This document shows positions 58,671 to 64,000 of a stretch of 64,000 bases of DNA, in pieces (the stretch's first letter is position 1; each line of letters opens with the position of its first letter). The notes beneath the pieces are model-generated. The model was not told where the DNA came from. It did no database searches and worked only from the letters and a program-made list of their open reading frames with translations. This DNA comes from Parahalioglobus pacificus (GTDB taxonomy: Bacteria > Pseudomonadota > Gammaproteobacteria > Pseudomonadales > Halieaceae). The DNA lies in the NCBI RefSeq assembly GCF_014652275.1, contig NZ_BMYM01000002.1, forward strand, positions 62,001 through 126,000, in the 5' to 3' direction. The position numbers were made by a program, and so were the translations under genes.

Positions 58671-59659
58671 TCGAGCTGGCCCACCCCTGGCTACTACTGC
58701 TACTGCCCTTGCCGCTGCTAATGCGCCTATTACCCCCGTACCGCGAGAGCCGGGATTCCGTGAAAGTCCCGTTTTTCGACAGGTTGGTATCGCTGAGCCA
58801 CATACGCCCCGAAACCGGCGCCATGATTTTGCGTCGCAACCGATTGCAGAAAGCGCTGGTAAGCCTCATGTGGCTGGCCTTGGTCGTGGCGGCCTGCAAG
58901 CCGCAGTGGGTAGGGGCTCCCATTGAACAGCAGAAATCCGGGCGCGATCTGATGATCGCTGTGGATCTGTCGGGTTCAATGGAGGAGCAGGATTTTACGC
59001 TCCCCGACGGCAGCGCCGTGGACAGGCTGGAGGCCGTCAAGTATGTACTGGCAGAGCTCGCCCACCAACGTCCCTCAGACCGCCTGGGACTTATCGTCTT
59101 TGGCAGCGCGGCCTATCTGCAGGCGCCCTTTACGGATGACCACGCCGTGTGGTCTTCACTGCTAGCCCAAACCGAAATCGGGATGGCAGGACAAAGTACG
59201 GTATTCGGTGATGCAATCGGGCTCGCCATAAAGCTCTTCATTGAGGGGGATTCGGATAATCGGGTACTCATCATCCTGACTGACGGTAACGATACGGGTA
59301 GTACAGTGCCGCCTGTTGATGCCGCGAAAGTTGCCGCCACTCACGACATACGGATTCATACGATTGCTGTCGGTGACCCCGCAGCGGTGGGTGAGGAGGC
59401 CCTCGATCTAAAAACATTGGCACGGGTTGCAGAATTGACCGGTGGTCAGGACTTTCAGGCACTGGACCGCGACCAGCTGGAGCAAGTGTACAGTGCCATC
59501 GCCGCGCTGGAGCCTGCGCAGTACGAGACCGTCAGCTTCCGACCACGGCAAAGCCTGCATTGGGTACCGGTAGGCATTGCTGTGTGCCTGTACTGGTTGT
59601 TCCACAGCTGGAATGCGCTGCGAACCTGGCGGTCCGGGAGGCGCGATCATGCCCTTTGA
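58667..59659 (+). CDS. batA: VWA domain membrane protein, BatA-like
   Basis: This 330-residue protein has an N-terminal membrane segment, a VWA domain with the MIDAS motif VDLSGSMEEQ and a later TDGNDTGS, and a C-terminal membrane helix (VGIAVCLYWLFHSW). The ATG at 58667 overlaps the DUF4381 stop and has an AGGA site. BatA proteins were first linked to aerotolerance in Bacteroides; the name here follows gene order and domains. Confidence 0.88.
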   Translation: MIELAHPWLLLLLPLPLLMRLLPPYRESRDSVKVPFFDRLVSLSHIRPETGAMILRRNRLQKALVSLMWLALVVAACKPQWVGAPIEQQKSGRDLMIAVDLSGSMEEQDFTLPDGSAVDRLEAVKYVLAELAHQRPSDRLGLIVFGSAAYLQAPFTDDHAVWSSLLAQTEIGMAGQSTVFGDAIGLAIKLFIEGDSDNRVLIILTDGNDTGSTVPPVDAAKVAATHDIRIHTIAVGDPAAVGEEALDLKTLARVAELTGGQDFQALDRDQLEQVYSAIAALEPAQYETVSFRPRQSLHWVPVGIAVCLYWLFHSWNALRTWRSGRRDHAL

Positions 59660-61418
59660 TGCCGACTGGCTGAGCTATTTCCATTTCCTCAGGCCGTGGT
59701 GGGCTGTGCTCATCGTACCCTGGGCACTCATCATCCTCGTGATGAATCGGCGCGCAGAGGGAAATACCCAGTTCGAGGGCATCATCGCACCTCACTTGCT
59801 CAAACACCTGCGAGTCAAACGTTACCAATCGAATTGGTTCAATCCGCGGCGATTTACCGAGGCCATCACGGTATTACTCATCATCGTTCTGATGGGACCC
59901 AGTTGGCGGCAGCAGGATTCGCCACTCAGTGAGGACGCCTCGGCGCTTGTCATACTGCTGGATGTCTCAGCATCGATGCGCCAGCGTGACGTGCAACCGA
60001 GCCGGCTCAGACGCGCCAAGCAAAAAATCAGCGATCTACTGAGCCTGCGTCCCGACAAAAAAGCTGCACTCATCGCGTATGCCGGTAGCGCGCATACCGT
60101 GCTGACGCTAACGGCAGACCGGGACATTCTTAACCAGTATGTCGCAGCCATTACCACGGACATTATGCCCAGGCCCGGCAAGTTCCCCGAGTACGCCCTG
60201 CCGCAGATCGACAAAATACTGTCGGACAGCAGTGCACCTGCCACCGTCGTGATGTTCACGGACGGCACCAGCGTGAATGCGGAGCAGGCATTCAGGGAGT
60301 ACTTTGACGCTCGCCCGCACCAACTGTTGATCGTGGGAACTGGCGACGCTGATCAAGAGTCGGACATCCCGCTGGCCGATAACGCACTCAAGGCGCTGGC
60401 TCGCGCAAGCGGCGGTGACTATGTGTCGCTAACGGTGGATGACCGCGATATGAGGCAAGTCAACCGACGGGTGGAAAGCCACTACGTGGTGCTGGACGAT
60501 AACAGTTTGCCGTGGCTGGATAGTGGCTACCCGCTAGTATTCCCGGCTATGGCGCTGTTCCTTCTCTGGTTTCGGCGAGGCTGGACGTTGACCTGGTGCT
60601 GGATAGTACTCCCCGCCCTACTTAGCGCGGGCGCTCCGCCCGCACTTGCCGTTGAATCGCTCAGCGCCAGCGACACAGTCGCAGCTGCAGCCGAGGAGAG
60701 TTCGCCTAAGAATGAGGCTGAGCAGCCTCCCTCAGGTACGTCTGGACCAGAAACACCCACCATTGCCCGTCGCGCTCTCGACTGGTTTGCAGACCTCTGG
60801 CTAACACCCGATCAACAAGGACGCGTGTTGATGCAGCTGGGCCACTACACGGAGGCCGCCCAGCAGTTTGAAGACACGCAATGGATCGCGCTGGCAAACT
60901 ACTATGCGGAGGATTTTCTCATTGCTGCCGAATACTTCGCGCGCAGCGACACGGACAATGCGCTGTTCAATGAGGCCAATTCCCGTGCGCACGCACGAGA
61001 CTATGTGCGTAGCGTGCATCGCTACGATCGCCTGCTGGCCCGTTCTCCTGATTTCCCAGGCGCCCAAGCCAATCGTGACAAGGTCCAGGCACTCATCGAT
61101 GAAATCAACCGAATCAGCGAGAGCCAGCAACAGGAACAAGGAGTTAGCGGGGAGGACGTAGAGCTGTCGCCGGAAGACACGATTCCTGCACAGGGCGCCG
61201 ACGAACTCAGCTGGGAGAAAGAGTCGCTGTTGCAACTGAGCGCGGAGGATATTCTGGGCAGCCCGGAGACGGCAGCGATGTGGCTAAAGGCCGTACAGCA
61301 GGACCCCAGCGACTTCCTTGCGATCAAGTTCTCCATGCAGTTAGAAGCCAGTGCTAATGGCGCGAGCGCTACGAGTGGCAACGCCGGGGATGCTCAGCAA
61401 AACGGTGATGATCCATGA
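59649..61418 (+). CDS. VWA-TPR fusion, BatB/BatC-like
   Basis: This 589-residue protein begins with two membrane helices and a VWA domain with MIDAS LLDVSASMRQ. Two further membrane segments (about residues 300-340) follow. The periplasmic C-terminal part holds a linker and TPR-like repeats (QLGHYTEAAQQFEDTQWIALA ... EANSRAHARDYVRSVHRYDR), as in BatC. BatB and BatC are separate genes in Bacteroidetes and commonly fused in Gammaproteobacteria. It overlaps batA by 11 bases and BatD by 4. Confidence 0.87.
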   Translation: MPFDADWLSYFHFLRPWWAVLIVPWALIILVMNRRAEGNTQFEGIIAPHLLKHLRVKRYQSNWFNPRRFTEAITVLLIIVLMGPSWRQQDSPLSEDASALVILLDVSASMRQRDVQPSRLRRAKQKISDLLSLRPDKKAALIAYAGSAHTVLTLTADRDILNQYVAAITTDIMPRPGKFPEYALPQIDKILSDSSAPATVVMFTDGTSVNAEQAFREYFDARPHQLLIVGTGDADQESDIPLADNALKALARASGGDYVSLTVDDRDMRQVNRRVESHYVVLDDNSLPWLDSGYPLVFPAMALFLLWFRRGWTLTWCWIVLPALLSAGAPPALAVESLSASDTVAAAAEESSPKNEAEQPPSGTSGPETPTIARRALDWFADLWLTPDQQGRVLMQLGHYTEAAQQFEDTQWIALANYYAEDFLIAAEYFARSDTDNALFNEANSRAHARDYVRSVHRYDRLLARSPDFPGAQANRDKVQALIDEINRISESQQQEQGVSGEDVELSPEDTIPAQGADELSWEKESLLQLSAEDILGSPETAAMWLKAVQQDPSDFLAIKFSMQLEASANGASATSGNAGDAQQNGDDP

Positions 61419-62620
61419 GCGTGCAAACAGGCCCTTGGGGTAATGAAATGCGGGCTAACATCGACGCAGCACCAAAGGTTATTCACCGCTTGTGGCATCA
61501 AGCTATTCTAGGAGTGCTGCGCACTGTGCTGTGCCTGGGTTGCCTCGTCTGCACAGCGCTGTTCCCCAGCGACCTCAGAGCCGCCAGCCCGCAAGACTTA
61601 ATCCGGCAAGGTGATCTCACCATCAATACGAGTGTTATTGCGGGTGGTTCGGTGGTGCCAGGCCAAAAGATCGGGTTGCGGATAGAACTTGCGACCACCC
61701 GCTGGTTTACCGGTGGTACGCGCATAGAGATTCCGGAAGTTCCCGGACTGGTGATACTGCAGACCGAACAGTTTGCCAGTAACGCCAGTGAGGTCAGGGC
61801 CGGGCAAACCTGGGTAATACAGCGCTGGACACTAGACGTGTTCCCGCAGCAGGCCCAGTCGTTTACTGTTGGGCCGATACCGGTTCAGGTGAGTGTTAAC
61901 GCGGGAGGCAGCGACAGCGCTAAAGGGCAGGTTTTTGCGCCGGCAGTCAACTTTACCGCAGCCATACCCGATGCGCTCTCTGATGGAGTGGCGGATGGAG
62001 AAACCTGGGTGGCATCGCCCACCTTCGCTGTCGAACAGTCGTTCGATCGTAACCTAGATGGGCTGAGCGTTGGTGATGCCGTCGAGCGAACTGTGCGTTT
62101 TGAGGCTAACGATGTGCTGGCGATGATGTTACCGGCGCTCAACGATCAGGGAGCCGCCGGCGTCACCGCCTACCCCTCTCCCCCCGTGCTGGACAACAGA
62201 AACAATCGGGGCACACAGACGGCACGGCGCACAGAAGTCATCAGTTATGTTGTACAGGTCGCCGGCACATGGACGTTGCCTGCACAGCGCTTCCACTGGT
62301 GGGATACGCAGAGCCAGGCACTGAAGGCAGTGGAACTGGGGGCGATCACATTCACAGTCGTTGCAAGTGAGGGTGAGACTTCCGACGGTCAATCTGCCTT
62401 CACACCGAGCCCAAAGGCGCTCCTACTCACGCTACTGGCCCTAATCGTGGCTGGCATCAGTGTGTTCTTATTACGAAAACTGCCCAAACCGCCCTATCCG
62501 TGGTTTCGCGCAGCCTGGGATCGTCTGCACCGCGCACTGTCTGTGGCGCTCAATCCGGTCTTGCCGGATACCATTAACCCCCGGATGCCGCCGACCGAGT
62601 CAAAAACGCGTAAGCGCTGA
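61415..62620 (+). CDS. BatD-like protein
   Basis: This is a 401-residue protein with an N-terminal membrane or signal segment (about residues 30-55), a periplasmic beta-rich BatD domain, and a C-terminal membrane helix (LLLTLLALIVAGISVFLL). The start overlaps the BatB/C stop as ATGA, which ends the operon. BatD is thought to organise the Bat complex in the envelope; the biochemical role is unknown. Confidence 0.83.
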   Translation: MSVQTGPWGNEMRANIDAAPKVIHRLWHQAILGVLRTVLCLGCLVCTALFPSDLRAASPQDLIRQGDLTINTSVIAGGSVVPGQKIGLRIELATTRWFTGGTRIEIPEVPGLVILQTEQFASNASEVRAGQTWVIQRWTLDVFPQQAQSFTVGPIPVQVSVNAGGSDSAKGQVFAPAVNFTAAIPDALSDGVADGETWVASPTFAVEQSFDRNLDGLSVGDAVERTVRFEANDVLAMMLPALNDQGAAGVTAYPSPPVLDNRNNRGTQTARRTEVISYVVQVAGTWTLPAQRFHWWDTQSQALKAVELGAITFTVVASEGETSDGQSAFTPSPKALLLTLLALIVAGISVFLLRKLPKPPYPWFRAAWDRLHRALSVALNPVLPDTINPRMPPTESKTRKR

Positions 62621-62799
62621 TCTCACAGCGCAAGTGCTGCTCTCGCTGCACCGCAGTCTCTCATGCAGCACCTGCGCTACGTACCACCAATGGGCTTAGA
62701 ACACCCGATCGCTCAGGAAAAATCGCTGAGCCTCTAGCCTTAGCTTGTGCGCCATCAAACCCTTCTCAATCAAACTCGTGTTTATCAGCCTCCTATTTA

Positions 62800-63909
62800 T
62801 CAGCCCCTAAAGTAACGCTGCGGGCTAAACGGCATACGCGTCACCGTGACGGGTATCATTTTCCCGCGCACATCCACCTGCAAGGGCGTACCGGGTTCAC
62901 CCAATGCGCGGGAAACATAGGCCATTGCTATAGGTCCACCCACGGAAGCGCCATAGCAGGCAGAACAGATCTCACCCACGCGATTGCCGTCGGCATCGAG
63001 CACAACCTGCCCATCACGCACCGGCCGCTTGCCCTCCACGGCAAGGCCCACGCGACGCAGGGCTGGCTTATTCTCCATGCGATCGAAGATCACCTCGGCA
63101 CCGGGAAAACCACCCGGGCGAACTCCGTCGGCGCGACGCGCCTTGCTGATCGACCACAACAGGCCAGCCTGCACAGGGTCTATAGTCTCCGACAGCTCGT
63201 GCCCGTAGAGACACAACCCAGCCTCCAGGCGCAGGGAGTCACGGGCGCCAAGACCAATGGCCTCAACAGCCGGCTGCTCCAATAGCAGGCGCGCAATGGC
63301 ATCCGCCTGGTCAGCAGGAATAGACAACTCGAAGCCATCTTCACCCGTATAGCCCGAGCATGTGATGTACACGGATACTCCGGCAATAGTGGCTTCGCAG
63401 CCCTGCATAAATGTCAGCGCTGCGGCTTCAGGGCTCAGGTTCTGCATCACCTCGCGGGCTTCAGGCCCCTGCAGCGCGAGCAGGGCACGATCTTCAAGCA
63501 CCATCAATTGTTGGCCATTCACGTGAGCCTGCAGGTAGGCAATATCCGCCGCTTTACACGCCGCGTTCACCACCAGGAAGAAGCGTTGCTCGCCCCAGCG
63601 CGTGATGATCAGATCATCCTGAACCCCACCCGCCTCATTCGTGAACAGCGCATAGGTTTGGCCATTGACCGGGAGGCCGTCGAGATCAACAGGTACCAGA
63701 GTCTCCAGCATGGCGACGGTGTCAGGGCCTTCAATCACCACTTGCCCCATATGTGACACATCGAACAATCCCGCCGCTTCGCGGGTATGCAGGTGCTCCT
63801 TGATAATTCCTGCGGGGTACTGCACAGGCATATCGTAGCCGGCAAAGGGGACCATCTTGGCACCCAGTTCCGTGTGGAGGGCATGCAGCGGCGTGGTCAG
63901 TAGATCCAT
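62800..63909 (-). CDS. gcvT: glycine cleavage system T protein (aminomethyltransferase)
   Basis: This 369-residue GcvT starts LLTTPLHALHTELGAKMVPF and has GLFDVSHMGQ, the YTGEDGFELSIP folate-binding region and the C-terminal GxP.Q barrel. It transfers the methylene group from aminomethyl-lipoyl-GcvH to tetrahydrofolate and releases ammonia. It is convergent with BatD. Other gcv genes would lie to its right only if divergent, or elsewhere; the window ends 91 bases after its start. Confidence 0.95.
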   Translation of the reverse strand: MDLLTTPLHALHTELGAKMVPFAGYDMPVQYPAGIIKEHLHTREAAGLFDVSHMGQVVIEGPDTVAMLETLVPVDLDGLPVNGQTYALFTNEAGGVQDDLIITRWGEQRFFLVVNAACKAADIAYLQAHVNGQQLMVLEDRALLALQGPEAREVMQNLSPEAAALTFMQGCEATIAGVSVYITCSGYTGEDGFELSIPADQADAIARLLLEQPAVEAIGLGARDSLRLEAGLCLYGHELSETIDPVQAGLLWSISKARRADGVRPGGFPGAEVIFDRMENKPALRRVGLAVEGKRPVRDGQVVLDADGNRVGEICSACYGASVGGPIAMAYVSRALGEPGTPLQVDVRGKMIPVTVTRMPFSPQRYFRG

Positions 63910-64000
63910 GGGGACTCCAGCGAATGGCTCTGGTCAAATTTCGCGCCACTCTAACGGGGCGAACAATCACGCACAAGAGCGGCTATGCCACCGCTAGAGA

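Noticed and set aside
63910-64000. Glycine riboswitch upstream of gcvT
   Set aside because: Only 91 bases are available before the window edge, and I could not find the conserved aptamer segments in them.

Overview
The window reads as a chromosomal segment of a marine gammaproteobacterium. The closest impression is the Halieaceae (OM60/NOR5) group, inferred from the rpsU-yqeY-dnaG-rpoD-tRNA-Ile(CAU) order, the TonB-dependent receptor style and the BatD-type operon; no database search was made. It has two ends of ordinary core genes around a large cell-surface polysaccharide locus.

Left core (1-9.4 kb): the 3' end of cca, a UDP-HexNAc dehydrogenase, folK, folB and tsaD on the minus strand, then the macromolecular synthesis operon rpsU, yqeY, dnaG and rpoD on the plus strand, closed by tRNA-Ile(CAU).

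Polysaccharide locus (9.4-50.3 kb). The first part (about 9.4-42.1 kb) is visibly more AT-rich and mosaic. It holds sulfotransferases (one intact, one frameshifted, one remnant), a GT61 enzyme, a GlfT2-like galactofuranosyltransferase, gmd and fcl for GDP-L-fucose, a putative fucosyltransferase, an acyltransferase-3/SGNH protein, several GT2/GT4 transferases, and SAM-dependent and FkbM methyltransferases. At 21.8-33.3 kb lies a coherent module. It comprises gtrB, wecE, gtrA, a GT-C-like membrane protein and a six-gene overlapping operon: AMP ligase, acyl carrier protein, iron alcohol dehydrogenase, LuxE, LuxC and an acyltransferase. This set recalls the rfbKLMNO genes proposed to make 3-deoxy-tetronate for Vibrio cholerae O1 antigen. 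It could make an unusual acyl group, attach it to an amino sugar, and load that sugar on a polyprenyl carrier for periplasmic decoration. The second part (42.3-50.3 kb) resembles the core genome in composition. It holds a WcaJ-type initiating transferase, UDP-galactopyranose mutase, a GlfT1-like transferase, the Wzm/Wzt exporter and two membrane proteins. Together with the GlfT2-like enzyme this looks like a galactofuranose-based glycan made inside the cell and exported by an ABC transporter.

Right core (50.6-64 kb): an apparently exported SAM hydrolase (DUF62), a glutathione S-transferase, a MOSC protein, a TonB-dependent receptor with a clear terminator, an HNH nuclease, a six-function MoxR/DUF58/DUF4381/BatA/BatB-C/BatD operon, and gcvT.

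The most striking non-coding signal is a run of twelve GGGATA units plus a thirteenth GGG directly in front of the start codon of a GT4 glycosyltransferase (36511-36585). It is placed both to supply Shine-Dalgarno-like sequence and to form G-quadruplexes in the mRNA leader.
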